Below are positions 55,949 through 64,000 of a DNA stretch of 64,000 nt, in pieces (the first letter of the stretch is position 1; the number at the start of each line of letters is the position of its first letter). The DNA lies in the NCBI RefSeq assembly GCF_900142185.1, contig NZ_FQZZ01000006.1, positions 62,001-126,000 on the forward strand, written 5' to 3'. Under the pieces are notes generated by a model. It worked only from the letters and a program-made list of their open reading frames with translations, was not told where the DNA came from and did no database searches. The position numbers were made by a program, and so were the translations under genes. Source of the stretch: Lutimaribacter pacificus. Its GTDB lineage: Bacteria > Pseudomonadota > Alphaproteobacteria > Rhodobacterales > Rhodobacteraceae.

Positions 55949-56325
55949 GTGGGCGTCACGCGGATCTGGCCCGGCTGACCGGCATGGTCTATCGCCTGCG
56001 CCAGTCGGAAATGCAGGCCCTGCGCGCCGAGGAACAGAAATTGCGCGCGGCACTTGCCGAGATGGACGAGAGCCGCCGTGCCTCGGCCCGGACGAATCAC
56101 GACAGGCCTGAGCGCAGGGCCAGCGGCGCGGATGTGGCATGGCAGGCGTGGCTCGATGCGCGCCAGCGCACGCTCAACATGGAGCTGGCGCGGCTTCTGG
56201 CCCGCAAGGAGCCGGTCGAACACCGGCTCAGGCAGGCGTTCGGACGCGATCGCGCCGCGCGGGAGCTGGAAAAACGGGCCGGGAAAACGGCCCGTGCCCG
56301 GCACAGCGGGCAGGAATGGCAATAG
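55945..56325 (+). CDS. small coiled-coil protein, FliJ-like candidate
   Basis: A 126-residue, highly basic, fully helical protein rich in Arg, Ala and Glu (MVYRLRQSEMQALRAEEQKL, LDARQRTLNMELARLLARKE). No family signature is visible; length, charge and coiled-coil pattern resemble FliJ, the export ATPase stalk. The open frame extends far upstream through flhB, but ATG 55945 overlaps the flhB stop (ATGA). It ends the plus-strand block and converges with the second fliL-like gene. Confidence 0.6.
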   Translation: MSGRHADLARLTGMVYRLRQSEMQALRAEEQKLRAALAEMDESRRASARTNHDRPERRASGADVAWQAWLDARQRTLNMELARLLARKEPVEHRLRQAFGRDRAARELEKRAGKTARARHSGQEWQ

Positions 56326-56332
56326 GGGTGGA

Positions 56333-56818
56333 TCACACGTCCTGGCGGGCGATGTCGGTGATCAGAACATCCGTCACGTCATGACCCATCACGCCCTGCG
56401 CGGCATCGAGCAGCGCGCCGCGCAGGGTGCCCATGTTCCCGGCGGTGGTAAAGGTGCCGCGGAAACCGCCGACATTGGCGTGATCGAACAGCACTTGCAG
56501 GAAGATGTCCCGCAGCTTTGGCTCGCGCGAAAAAACCTCTTCGCGCTTGCCGGGATTTGCCTCGAGGCTGATCGACAGCACCACCATCGACGCGACCCGG
56601 TCGTGATCGACGATGGGGATCACGAACTGGTTGTTGAGCTTGATGTATTCCGGCAGGTCCGGGGTGTCATGACCATCGTGATCGTCGCGGGCGATCTCGA
56701 CCGGCGCGCATTCGGGCAACGCCGCTTTCGCAGCCGGGTCCGGGCGCAGCAGCAGCCCGGCGCCAATGCCACCGCCGATCCCGATCAGGATCAGAAGGAT
56801 GGGAAGGATCTTTCGCAT
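56333..56818 (-). CDS. second FliL-type flagellar protein
   Basis: A 161-residue protein with one membrane helix (ILPILLILIGIGGGIGAGLL) and a periplasmic FliL-like domain (YIKLNNQFVIPIVDHDRVAS, MVVLSISLEANPGKREEVFS, LRDIFLQVLFDHA). It is a paralogue of FliL at 46565 but diverged, and follows flgH at the end of the minus-strand basal-body operon. ATG 56818 is chosen over the GTG at 56827. Confidence 0.82.
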   Translation of the reverse strand: MRKILPILLILIGIGGGIGAGLLLRPDPAAKAALPECAPVEIARDDHDGHDTPDLPEYIKLNNQFVIPIVDHDRVASMVVLSISLEANPGKREEVFSREPKLRDIFLQVLFDHANVGGFRGTFTTAGNMGTLRGALLDAAQGVMGHDVTDVLITDIARQDV

Positions 56819-56833
56819 CTGTGGCACCCCGGT

Positions 56834-57565
56834 TCAGAATGGCAGGATCGCGTCCAGAACCTGCTGGCCATAGCGTGGTTGCTGCATGTCGGAAATCTGC
56901 CCGCGCCCGCCATAGGACACCCGGGCCGAGGCGATCTTGTCATAGGTCACCTCGTTCTGGCGCGAGATGTCTTCGGGCCGGACATAGCCGCTGACCAGAA
57001 GCTCGCGCATCTCGAAGTTAACGCGCACCTCCTGGCTGCCTGAGATCGACAGCACACCGTTCGGCAGAACGTCGGTGATCGTGGCGGCGACGCGCAACGT
57101 CAGCTTTTCGTTGCGCCGGACCGAGCCCGTGCCCGAGCTTGACGAGGACGATTTGACCGACACTGCGTCCGCCATCGTGGCCCCGTCGGGCAGACGCCGG
57201 TCGAGCCGTTGCGGGATACCCAGAAGGCCGGGCAGGCCAAGGTTTTCCGATCCGTCGCGGGCCCGCTCGGAGCTGTTGGATATCTCGGCCTCGTCGTCGA
57301 TCTCGATCACCACGGTCAGGATGTCGCCCCGCCGCATTGCCCGCCGGTCGCCCAGCAGCGATTGCCGCCCGGACCGCCACAGCGATGCCTGGTCGACGGG
57401 CCGCAGGATCTCTTGCCGCATCGGCAGGCCGGGGTTGAACATGGCGTGATGCGCATCGGTTTGGTGGATCGGGGTGAAATCGGGCGCCTTGCCGATATGC
57501 CCCGTGCGCCCGCAGGCGGCGGTGATGGCGAGGAAGGTCAGAAAAACGAGTGATTTCAGGGTCAT
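56834..57565 (-). CDS. flgH: flagellar L-ring lipoprotein FlgH
   Basis: A 243-residue lipoprotein (lipobox ITAAC, Cys18). The FlgH hallmarks are LWRSGRQSLLGDRRAMRRGD, ILTVVIEIDDEAEISNSSER, NEKLTLRVAATITDVLPNGV and FEMRELLVSGYVRPEDISRQ. It forms the outer-membrane L-ring. It overlaps flgA by 4 bases. Confidence 0.96.
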   Translation of the reverse strand: MTLKSLVFLTFLAITAACGRTGHIGKAPDFTPIHQTDAHHAMFNPGLPMRQEILRPVDQASLWRSGRQSLLGDRRAMRRGDILTVVIEIDDEAEISNSSERARDGSENLGLPGLLGIPQRLDRRLPDGATMADAVSVKSSSSSSGTGSVRRNEKLTLRVAATITDVLPNGVLSISGSQEVRVNFEMRELLVSGYVRPEDISRQNEVTYDKIASARVSYGGRGQISDMQQPRYGQQVLDAILPF

Positions 57566-57984
57566 TTCGTACCTTCGACCAGGATTGAGCCATCGGGCTG
57601 CACCGTGCCCGTCACCGGGTTGCGTGACCCGAGGTTGAGAACGCGGACCGTTTCGCCCGCGCCTGCACGGTCAAGGGCGCGGGCCTCGGTTTCGATGCGC
57701 AGGATGGCCGAGGCGTAGATCAGCGGCACCACCTGGTTGCGTTCCACGATGGCGGGCGGGCCCACATCGCCGGGGCGCAGGGGGCGGCCGGCATAGATCG
57801 TGACGCGGGTTTCCTGCCCGATCACGAGCGCCGGATCGGTCAGGCCGGTATCGGGCCCGGCGCGCAGGGTCAGGTCGCCGGGCGAAACGATGGTCTGGGC
57901 GCGCAGGGTGCGGGTGGCTACCAGCATGTCGGCATGTGCCGGCAGCGCGGCAAGGCAGGGAAGCAGCCAGAGCCAGCGCATCAC
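57562..57984 (-). CDS. flgA: P-ring assembly chaperone FlgA
   Basis: A 140-residue exported protein (signal LPCLAALPAHA). The SAF-type domain (TRTLRAQTIVSPGDLTLRAG, YAGRPLRPGDVGPPAIVERN, QVVPLIYASAILRIETEARA) matches FlgA, which helps FlgI polymerise into the P-ring. Shorter than the enteric form, as is common in alphaproteobacteria. It overlaps flgG and flgH by 4 bases each. Confidence 0.93.
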   Translation of the reverse strand: MMRWLWLLPCLAALPAHADMLVATRTLRAQTIVSPGDLTLRAGPDTGLTDPALVIGQETRVTIYAGRPLRPGDVGPPAIVERNQVVPLIYASAILRIETEARALDRAGAGETVRVLNLGSRNPVTGTVQPDGSILVEGTK

Positions 57985-58766
57985 CGCACCTGCGCGGTTG
58001 CGCCCAGCATCTGATCGGCTGCCGAAATCACCTTGGAATTCAGTTCATAGCCGCGCTGCGCCTCGATCAGTTCGGTGATTTCGCGCACCGGATCGACCGA
58101 ACTGTCTTCGAGATAGCCCTGCCTGAGCGTGCCCAGCCCGTCCTCGCCCGGGGTGGAGACAAGCGCGGGGCCGGAGGCTTCGGTCTCGGTAAAGAGGTTC
58201 GAGCCGATTGCCTCGAGCCCTTTGGGATTGGTGAAACCCACCAGGCTGAATTGCCCCAGAAGCTGTGCCTCGGTTGCAAGATCGAAATAGGCATAGACCT
58301 CGCCATCGGCATTGATCGAGATTGATTTCGCATCCTCGGGGATGACGATCTCGGGCTGCACCGGGAAGCCGTCGGATGTCACGATCAGCCCGTCGCCGGT
58401 GCGTTTCAGGCCACCGTCGCGGGTATAGGCGGCCTGCCCCGAGGGCAACGTGACCTCGAGATATCCCTGGCCGTCGATGGCGATATCGAGATCGCCGCCG
58501 GTATTGCTGAGCGATCCCTGCGCGATGTTCACCGACACCGCGGCGGGCCGCACGCCAAGACCAAGCTGCACGCCGGTGGGCAGAACGGTGCCGTCCGAAG
58601 CGTTCACCGTGCCGGCGCGCGCAACCTGCTGGTAATGCAGGTCGGCAAACTCGGCGCGGCGCGCGTTGTAGCCGGTGGTGGACATGTTGGCGAGGTTGTT
58701 CGAAATGGTTTCAACCCGCATCTGCTGGGCTGACATGCCGGTGGCGGCGATTTTCAAGGCGCGCAT
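57981..58766 (-). CDS. flgG: distal rod protein FlgG
   Basis: A 261-residue rod protein. The N-terminus (ALKIAATGMSAQQMRVETIS, NNLANMSTTGYNARRAEFAD) and the C-terminus (EITELIEAQRGYELNSKVIS, AADQMLGATAQVR) are the FlgG signatures. It forms the distal rod through the rings. It lies 15 bases after flgF on the minus strand. Confidence 0.96.
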   Translation of the reverse strand: MRALKIAATGMSAQQMRVETISNNLANMSTTGYNARRAEFADLHYQQVARAGTVNASDGTVLPTGVQLGLGVRPAAVSVNIAQGSLSNTGGDLDIAIDGQGYLEVTLPSGQAAYTRDGGLKRTGDGLIVTSDGFPVQPEIVIPEDAKSISINADGEVYAYFDLATEAQLLGQFSLVGFTNPKGLEAIGSNLFTETEASGPALVSTPGEDGLGTLRQGYLEDSSVDPVREITELIEAQRGYELNSKVISAADQMLGATAQVR

Positions 58767-58781
58767 GGGGTGCTCCTGTGA

Positions 58782-59495
58782 TCAGCGGATGAATGTCTTG
58801 ACGGCGTTGCGAATGCGCTCGTCCTCGGCTTCGAGGAATTTCTGGCCCAGTTCATAGGCGCGCTGAACCTCGATCATGCGGGCGACCTGGCCCAGCGGAT
58901 CGACATTCGATCCTTCGAGAAACCCCTGAAGGATGCGGGCCTGTTCGACGGGCTCGGTGCCGGTTTCGGCGCGGAACATCACCCCATCCTCGCGGATCAG
59001 GTCCAGCGGGTCGGCGGGACGGAACAGGCCGATCTGCCCGAGCGGCCGGCCATTGCTGCTGATCGTGCCGTCGGCTGCGATGGCGACATCCCCGGCATCG
59101 GGCGGCACGAATATCGGCGCCCCGCCCGCGTCGAGCACGCGGAACCCGTCATTCGTTACCAGTTCCCCCTGGGCATTCGGAGTGAAGCTGCCGTTGCGTG
59201 TCAGACGCTCGCCGCCGGGTGTTTCGATCAGAAAAAAGCCATCACCCTCGATCGCCAGGTCAAAGCGTCCGTTTGTTTGCGCCAGTGCCCCCTGCAGCAT
59301 CGAGGTGTTGCGCACATTCGCCGTGGCCATCGACAGAGATGGGCCGGGGCCAGTGGCTTTCACATGCTCGGCAAAAATCAGACCTTCTTGCCGAAAACCG
59401 GTCGTTGCCATGTTCGCAATGTTGTTCGCCACCACCCGCATTTCGCGCATCAGCCCCGATTGACGGGTCAGCGTGGTATAGCCTGCATTGTCCAT
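58782..59495 (-). CDS. flgF: proximal rod protein FlgF
   Basis: A 237-residue rod protein starting MDNAGYTTLTRQSGLMREMR, then VVANNIANMATTGFRQEGLI, and ending VARMIEVQRAYELGQKFLEA. This matches FlgF, paralogous to FlgG. It lies between fliQ and flgG in the rod/export operon. Confidence 0.94.
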   Translation of the reverse strand: MDNAGYTTLTRQSGLMREMRVVANNIANMATTGFRQEGLIFAEHVKATGPGPSLSMATANVRNTSMLQGALAQTNGRFDLAIEGDGFFLIETPGGERLTRNGSFTPNAQGELVTNDGFRVLDAGGAPIFVPPDAGDVAIAADGTISSNGRPLGQIGLFRPADPLDLIREDGVMFRAETGTEPVEQARILQGFLEGSNVDPLGQVARMIEVQRAYELGQKFLEAEDERIRNAVKTFIR

Positions 59496-59513
59496 GTTCT
59501 GCCCCTTGCCGCG

Positions 59514-59780
59514 TTAGCCACCGATCATCAGCGGCACCAGCGTGTCCTGAAAAAAACTGACCAGCGTCTGCGTCATGAATCCCATCGACATCCAGTAGAC
59601 GATGACGATCGCGCCCAGCTTGGGCACGAAGGTCAGCGTCATTTCCTGGATCGAGGTCAGCGCCTGGAACAGGCCGACCACAAGGCCTGCGACCAGCGCG
59701 ACCGACAGGATCGGCACCGAGGTGATGACCGCGACCCACAGCCCCTGACGGAGCGTGTCATAGAAAACGCCCTGGTCCAT
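59514..59780 (-). CDS. fliQ: flagellar export protein FliQ
   Basis: An 88-residue protein with two membrane helices (LWVAVITSVPILSVALVAGL then MTLTFVPKLGAIVIVYWMSM) and the FliQ stretch GLVVGLFQALTSIQEMTLTF. It is part of the FliPQR export channel. It lies 3 bases after fliE. Confidence 0.95.
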   Translation of the reverse strand: MDQGVFYDTLRQGLWVAVITSVPILSVALVAGLVVGLFQALTSIQEMTLTFVPKLGAIVIVYWMSMGFMTQTLVSFFQDTLVPLMIGG

Positions 59781-59783
59781 CGG

Positions 59784-60068
59784 TCAGACCGGCATCCGCA
59801 GGATTTCCTGATAGGCCTCGACCATCTTGTCGCGCACGGTCACCGCGGCCTCGACCGCGAGTTCGGTCTGGGCAAGGACCTGTACCAGCGCATGCGGGTC
59901 GGCATCGCCGGTCATCGCGGCCTGTGCCGTCGCCTCGGCCTGTTGCAGCGTCGCGGTGAAATCGCGGGCGATGTTCAGCGCCGCAGTGCCGCCCGTGCCC
60001 GGTTGCGGTTCGGTTGCGGGGCGGGCGGCGGCATAGCTGTGCCCGGCGAGGGCGGAAACTGTCGGCAT
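59784..60068 (-). CDS. fliE: rod-MS-ring adapter FliE
   Basis: A 94-residue helical protein. The late part (DPHALVQVLAQTELAVEAAV, TVRDKMVEAYQEILRMPV) is the FliE signature. It joins the MS ring to the rod. It sits between flgC and fliQ. Confidence 0.93.
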   Translation of the reverse strand: MPTVSALAGHSYAAARPATEPQPGTGGTAALNIARDFTATLQQAEATAQAAMTGDADPHALVQVLAQTELAVEAAVTVRDKMVEAYQEILRMPV

Positions 60069-60095
60069 GGTTTCTTCCTTTCTTTTCAGCCGGTT

Positions 60096-60485
60096 TTACC
60101 GGCGCAACAGGTCCATCAGGGCCGATGACATCTGTCTTGTCTGGTCGAACATCTTGAGGTTTGCCTCGTAACTGCGTTGCGCTTCGCGCGCGTCGGCGAT
60201 CTCGATCACCAGATCGACGTTGGAGCCGAGGTAGTGGCCGGTTTCGTCGGCCAGCGGATGCGCCGGGTCATAGACCCGCTCCAGATCGCTGCGGTCGAGT
60301 TTCACCCGGCCGGGTTTCACCGCGCTGGCACCGTTCCGGCCAGCCTCGATTTCGAACGGGATGGTCTTGCGGCGGTATCCCGGCGTGTCGGCATTTGCGA
60401 TGTTTTCGGATACGTGGCGCAGGCGCTGGGCCTGGGCGGTCAGGCCGCTTGCCGACACTGAAAGGGATTTTGAAAAGTCGCTCAT
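60096..60485 (-). CDS. flgC: proximal rod protein FlgC
   Basis: A 129-residue rod protein with the N-terminal rod motif (SVSASGLTAQAQRLRHVSEN, IANADTPGYRRK) and the C-terminus IADAREAQRSYEANLKMFDQ. It is the FlgC subunit of the proximal rod, 12 bases after flgB. Confidence 0.96.
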   Translation of the reverse strand: MSDFSKSLSVSASGLTAQAQRLRHVSENIANADTPGYRRKTIPFEIEAGRNGASAVKPGRVKLDRSDLERVYDPAHPLADETGHYLGSNVDLVIEIADAREAQRSYEANLKMFDQTRQMSSALMDLLRR

Positions 60486-60497
60486 GTTTGCCCTCCT

Positions 60498-60884
60498 TTA
60501 CCGGCGGCCGATGGCGCTGCGCAGGATGGTGAGAGAGCTTTTGTAAATGGCGAGCGCCCGGTCATGCTGCCGCCTGGTATCCACCGCGTGCAGCATCTCC
60601 TGCTCCAGCGTGACATTGTTGCCGTTGGGATTGGTCGTCCCCCCCTCGCGCGGGATCACGGTGAGGGGCGTCTGCGGTCCGGCGGTGCCATTCAGGTGAT
60701 CCGCCCGCGTGGCGCGCAGGCCGGTCTGTCCGGTCTGAACCATCTCGGCAAACGGGCGCAGATCCTGCGCCTTGTAGCCGGGCGTATCCGCGTGGGCGAT
60801 GTTTCGCGCGATGACGGCCTGACGCGCGCCGGCATGGGCGGCCATGGAATGCGCAAGGCGAAAAATCTGCAGGTTGGCAAACAT
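60498..60884 (-). CDS. flgB: proximal rod protein FlgB
   Basis: A 128-residue rod protein, with ARQAVIARNIAHADTPGYKA near the start and NNVTLEQEMLHAVDTRRQHD, RALAIYKSSLTILRSAIG at the end. It is first of the long minus-strand operon flgB-flgC-fliE-fliQ-flgF-flgG-flgA-flgH-fliL2 and is divergent from fliI with an 83-base gap. Confidence 0.95.
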   Translation of the reverse strand: MFANLQIFRLAHSMAAHAGARQAVIARNIAHADTPGYKAQDLRPFAEMVQTGQTGLRATRADHLNGTAGPQTPLTVIPREGGTTNPNGNNVTLEQEMLHAVDTRRQHDRALAIYKSSLTILRSAIGRR

Positions 60885-60967
60885 CCGGGCTTCTCCCTCG
60901 GTGACTACACCGATGCTTAACCCCGATTCCTTTAGAAATTGTTTTCAAAGGATTTTCGGAGCGTTCG

Positions 60968-62326
60968 ATGCCACAAAGAAAACTGACCCCCCTGTTATCC
61001 GACCTGCAAAGCCTGTCTGCCGTGCGCGATGTGGGGCGCGTATGTGCGGTGTCCGGCGGCCTGATTGAGGTGCAGGGCCTTGGTGCGCTGGCGCGGCTGG
61101 GCGACCGTTTGCGCCTGATGCGCAAGGGGGCCGCCCCGCTTGAGGGCGAGGTACTGCAGATCACGCGCGACGGGCTGGCCATGTTGCCCGAGGATGCGCC
61201 CGATGGTGTCGCCCTGGGCGATCGGGTGGTGTTGGCGGGGCCGGCGCGAATCGCGCCCTGCGACGGTTGGATCGGCCGCGTGATCGACGCCATGGGCCGG
61301 CCGATGGATGGCCGGCCGTTGCCGCAGGGCCCGGCCGTGCGTGCATTGCAGGCCGCCCCGCCCCCGGCGGCGTTGCGGCGTGGGCTGGGGCCGCGGCTTG
61401 CCACGGGTATGCGCGTGTTCAACACCCTGCTGCCGATCGTGCGCGGGCAGCGCGTCGGGCTTTTCGCGGGTTCGGGTGTGGGCAAGACGCGCTTGCTGGG
61501 GCATCTGGCGCAGAACATGCAGGCGGATCTGGTGGTGATCGCCCTGATAGGCGAACGCGGGCGCGAGCTTGGTGAATTCGTCAACCGGGTACTTGGGCCC
61601 GACGGGATGGCGCGGGCGATCGTCGTCGCCGCGACCTCGGATCAGTCGCCGCTGTTGCGCCGGCGCTGTGCCTGGACGGCGATGTGCGTGGCCGAGCATT
61701 TTCGGGATGCCGGCCGAAACGTGCTGTTTCTGGCCGATTCGATCACCCGCTTTGCCGAGGCGCATCGTGAGATTGCCGTGGCGTCGGGCGAGGCTGCGGC
61801 GCTGCGTGGGTATCCCGCCTCGACCGCACATACGATCATGTCGCTGGCCGAGCGTGCCGGGCCGGGAAGCGCGGGTATGGGCGACATCACCGCCCTGTTC
61901 ACCGTGCTGGTGGCCGGATCGAACATGGACGGGCCGATTGCCGACATCCTGCGCGGTGTTCTTGACGGTCACGTGGTTCTGGATCGCGGGATCGCCGAGC
62001 GCGGCCGTTTTCCGGCGATCGACCTGCCGCGCTCGGTCTCGCGCAGCCTGCCCGAGGCGGCGGACGATGATGAGAATGCCGCGATTGCCGAGGCACGTCG
62101 CCTGCTTGGGCATTACGATGAGAACGAGATGATGATCCGCGCGGGGCTGTATGTTGCAGGGTCCGATCCGGTACTGGACAGGGCAATCGCGGCCTGGCCC
62201 GAGCTCGATGCGTTCCTGGCCGAGCCCGAGGCGCAGGGTATCGAGGATAGTTTTGCACGGCTTCGCCTGATCCTGCGCCGTGCCGGGGCGCAGGGTGCGC
62301 GCGGCGGTCCGGCCCCGGGCGGATGA
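60968..62326 (+). CDS. fliI: flagellar export ATPase FliI
   Basis: A 452-residue F1-beta-like ATPase. Walker A GLFAGSGVGKTRLL (about 165-178), LIGERGRELGEFV, the Walker B region VLFLADSITRFAEAHREIAV and SAGMGDITALFTVLVAGSNM match FliI. It is a single plus-strand gene between two minus-strand blocks. It powers unfolding and delivery of export substrates with the FliH-like protein. Confidence 0.96.
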   Translation: MPQRKLTPLLSDLQSLSAVRDVGRVCAVSGGLIEVQGLGALARLGDRLRLMRKGAAPLEGEVLQITRDGLAMLPEDAPDGVALGDRVVLAGPARIAPCDGWIGRVIDAMGRPMDGRPLPQGPAVRALQAAPPPAALRRGLGPRLATGMRVFNTLLPIVRGQRVGLFAGSGVGKTRLLGHLAQNMQADLVVIALIGERGRELGEFVNRVLGPDGMARAIVVAATSDQSPLLRRRCAWTAMCVAEHFRDAGRNVLFLADSITRFAEAHREIAVASGEAAALRGYPASTAHTIMSLAERAGPGSAGMGDITALFTVLVAGSNMDGPIADILRGVLDGHVVLDRGIAERGRFPAIDLPRSVSRSLPEAADDDENAAIAEARRLLGHYDENEMMIRAGLYVAGSDPVLDRAIAAWPELDAFLAEPEAQGIEDSFARLRLILRRAGAQGARGGPAPGG

Positions 62327-62343
62327 TCGGGGCGTGGTCCCTG

Positions 62344-63147
62344 TCATCCCGGGCGCGGCATGGACTGCAAAAGGCTCAGCGCGATTGCACCTGCCGAGGG
62401 TGCGGCAGCTTCGGCCACCTGGTTGCGCAGAAGGTAGCGCTGGATCAGCTTGTCGCGGATATCCGGTTGCGCCAGATCGTCGAAGGTTTCGATACCTAAC
62501 TGGGCGCGCGCCTTGTCCTGAAAAACCTCAAGCTGCTTGTCGAGGTCGATCCGGCCAAAGCTTTTGGGCAATCCCAGCGCGACCTCGAAAACCTCGCGCA
62601 GGGGGGCGGTGCCCATGACGCGCAACCATTTGGTCGTGTCGCTGCTGGAGGACTCCGTCAGGTCCGGCAGCTGGCGCTGGGCATTTAGGGCAAGGCGCAT
62701 CGCCCCGTTCTGTTCCCCCACCGCAAGCTCGAACTGCTGGCGCCGGTAAAGTGCGACAACGCGCGGGGCAAAATCGCTAAGTCCGGTATTGGGGACGGGA
62801 AAGTCACCAAAGCCGAAGGCGCGCGAAAAGGTCTTGAAGCGGTCGTCAGCCAGCCGGTTGGCCAGCGCGTCGGGATCTGCCGTGCCCTCTTCCAGAACCT
62901 TGCGGATGAAATAGCGGTTGTCGATCTCGTCCTGCAGGCCGTAGGCGCCCAGCGCGACGCGTAGTAGCCGGCGATCCGCGACCAGTTGTTCGACCGTTTC
63001 GATCTGGCCGATGGTTTCAAGGAAATAGTCGGTGTCTCGGGTGATCTGCACGCCCTTGTCGAACGCGGCTGTCTGGCTTTCCAGCGTGCGTTGCAGGAAC
63101 CGCCAACCGGCAAGGCCGCCTGCAGGAAGAACCGGCTGAAAGCTCAT
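62344..63147 (-). CDS. DUF1217-domain protein, flagellar cluster
   Basis: A 267-residue soluble helical protein of the DUF1217 type seen in alphaproteobacterial flagellar loci (LAGWRFLQRTLESQTAAFDK, YGLQDEIDNRYFIRKVLEEG, LANRLADDRFKTFSRAFGFG). Its role is unknown. It overlaps flbT by 4 bases and is the third gene of the flaF-flbT-DUF1217 unit, so a link to flagellin production or rod assembly is possible. Confidence 0.85.
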   Translation of the reverse strand: MSFQPVLPAGGLAGWRFLQRTLESQTAAFDKGVQITRDTDYFLETIGQIETVEQLVADRRLLRVALGAYGLQDEIDNRYFIRKVLEEGTADPDALANRLADDRFKTFSRAFGFGDFPVPNTGLSDFAPRVVALYRRQQFELAVGEQNGAMRLALNAQRQLPDLTESSSSDTTKWLRVMGTAPLREVFEVALGLPKSFGRIDLDKQLEVFQDKARAQLGIETFDDLAQPDIRDKLIQRYLLRNQVAEAAAPSAGAIALSLLQSMPRPG

Positions 63148-63548
63148 CTTGGCGATGCCGCCAGCAGGCGGTCCTCGCGCGGGATCAGCCGGCGGAGCGC
63201 CTTGAGGCAGTGATAGTAGTGGCCCGAGATCAGCGCCTGTGTCGCCTCGGCCAACTGGGCGCGACTGTCGTGATCGGTCAATACCTGGCTGAGTTCCTCA
63301 ATCCGGCGCAACAGTTGTTGCCGGGCCTCTGCCGGGTCCGCGTCTCCTGACAGCACCAGTTGCGCGGCATAGCAGACGCGCCGGACAGGGGTGCGTGCGT
63401 CCTCGGGGTGGATGGCATCGCGCAGCCGCAGGATATGTGCGCCGGGGGTGACGATCGACAGGCGTGTACGCCGATCGCCGTTTTCGATCACGGCGCCGTT
63501 CACAAGCACGCGTTCCCTGGGATTCAGTTTCAGGACAAGCCCGCTCAT
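63144..63548 (-). CDS. flbT: flagellin expression regulator FlbT
   Basis: A 134-residue protein matching FlbT (LVLKLNPRERVLVNGAVIEN, LRLRDAIHPEDARTPVRRVC). In Caulobacter FlbT binds flagellin mRNA and destabilises it when assembly is incomplete. It is coupled by 4-base overlaps to flaF and the DUF1217 gene. Confidence 0.94.
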   Translation of the reverse strand: MSGLVLKLNPRERVLVNGAVIENGDRRTRLSIVTPGAHILRLRDAIHPEDARTPVRRVCYAAQLVLSGDADPAEARQQLLRRIEELSQVLTDHDSRAQLAEATQALISGHYYHCLKALRRLIPREDRLLAASPR

Positions 63549-63922
63549 CTTGCAGCTCCTTCCGTTTTCAGGCCCCGCATCACGGCGGTATTCACCTCGA
63601 TCAGCGGGGCAACGGTTGCCTGGCCGCGCAGCACCTTCCGGCTGTGGGTGTCGGTGAATTCTGCAAGGTAGAACAGGCGCGCGCGCAAATCATGCGGCAG
63701 GGCGTTTTCGTCATCCGCCACCGCGGCCGCCAGCACTGTCCAGAGCCGGCGGTTTTCATGCAACGCGTCGGCAAGGGCGGCAAAGCCGGCCTTGCCCTGG
63801 CGGGCGGTGCTGGCCAGGCGATGGGTTATGCGGGCAAACGCCTCGTACTCGGTGCTGCGTGGTGTGCGGATGGGCGTTTGTGTCGACTGATAGGCGCGTT
63901 GCGCCTGACGCTGGCTGTTCAC
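63545..63922 (-). CDS. flaF: flagellin expression regulator FlaF
   Basis: A 125-residue helical protein matching FlaF (NSQRQAQRAYQSTQTPIRTP, RSTEYEAFARITHRLASTAR, LAAAVADDENALPHDLRARL). FlaF is required for flagellin translation or secretion and counteracts FlbT. It is first of the three-gene unit, about 40 bases after the terminator at 63963. Confidence 0.94.
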   Translation of the reverse strand: MNSQRQAQRAYQSTQTPIRTPRSTEYEAFARITHRLASTARQGKAGFAALADALHENRRLWTVLAAAVADDENALPHDLRARLFYLAEFTDTHSRKVLRGQATVAPLIEVNTAVMRGLKTEGAAR

Positions 63923-63962
63923 GTCTGGTCCTTCCGGTCTGCGGGGATGTTCGGGAAAAGGG

Positions 63963-63988
63963 CCGGGGGCGCGGGACGGCGCCCCCGG
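63963..63988 (-). terminator. hairpin terminator, probably of a flagellin gene beyond the window
   Basis: A perfect 10-bp stem (63963-63972 with 63979-63988) has a six-base loop and a T4 tract on the minus strand. TCA at 63995-63997 (TGA on minus) would fit the stop of an upstream gene. Position before flaF suggests fliC, but no coding sequence is visible. Confidence 0.7.
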
Positions 63989-64000
63989 TATGTGTCAGCT

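Noticed and set aside
63989-64000. A partial flagellin gene at the right edge
   Set aside because: Only a possible stop codon and one codon are inside the window, so a coding feature cannot be supported.

Overview
The window is high-GC, densely packed bacterial chromosome from an alphaproteobacterium, almost certainly a Rhodobacterales (Roseobacter-like) species. The evidence is the flagellar gene order (flaF-flbT-DUF1217 beside fliI, two FliL-type genes, a MotE-like gene beside motA), the FlaF/FlbT pair itself, the rimP-nusA-YlxR/L7Ae-infB order, a NaChBac-type sodium channel, and ATGA/TGATG coupled operons throughout. No rRNA, tRNA, CRISPR array, insertion sequence or prophage was recognised.

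Left part (1-6650): the 3' end of a tRNA CCA-adding enzyme, an ABC exporter half-transporter, a TrmA/RlmD-type RNA methyltransferase, a voltage-gated Na+ channel, a cell-wall trio (L,D-transpeptidase, CAP-domain lipoprotein, Tat-exported L,D-transpeptidase), and a 60-residue exported hydrophobic protein with its own promoter and strong terminator.

Accessory island (6660-12317): a minus-strand operon encodes a SARP/TPR-type regulator, a vanadium-haloperoxidase-like protein whose N-terminus is 13 tandem Gly-Gly-Leu units, and a subtilisin-like protease with no visible signal peptide. Two small unknown proteins are transcribed divergently from the same 137-bp control region, which carries an inverted repeat and direct heptamers at 11-bp spacing. 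Terminators bound the island on both sides. I did not recognise this combination as a described system, and it is the best candidate for one.

Housekeeping core (12339-37163): hemH, a methyltransferase, comF, grxC, a nitrilase-family amidase, a MarR regulator, ubiG, proline iminopeptidase; then rimP-nusA-ylxR/L7Ae-infB behind an attenuator-like leader; mutT, argJ and a parvulin divergent from secA; a periplasmic protein and a PstS-like/OmpA fusion; radC; dnaK-dnaJ; and alkB.

Flagellar cluster (37285-64000): 32 genes covering the motor (motB, motE-like, motA), hook and filament junction (flgE, flgK, flgL), rings (flgI, flgH, fliF), rod (flgB, flgC, flgF, flgG, fliE), export apparatus (fliP, fliQ, fliR, flhA, flhB, fliI, fliH), fliN, a flagellar lytic transglycosylase, and the flagellin-expression regulators flbT and flaF. 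The window ends at a hairpin terminator probably belonging to a flagellin gene beyond the edge. No fliG, fliM, fliO, fliK, flgD or fliD is seen here. Starts were chosen from Shine-Dalgarno spacing and overlaps; all functions are inferred from recognisable motifs and context, not from searches.
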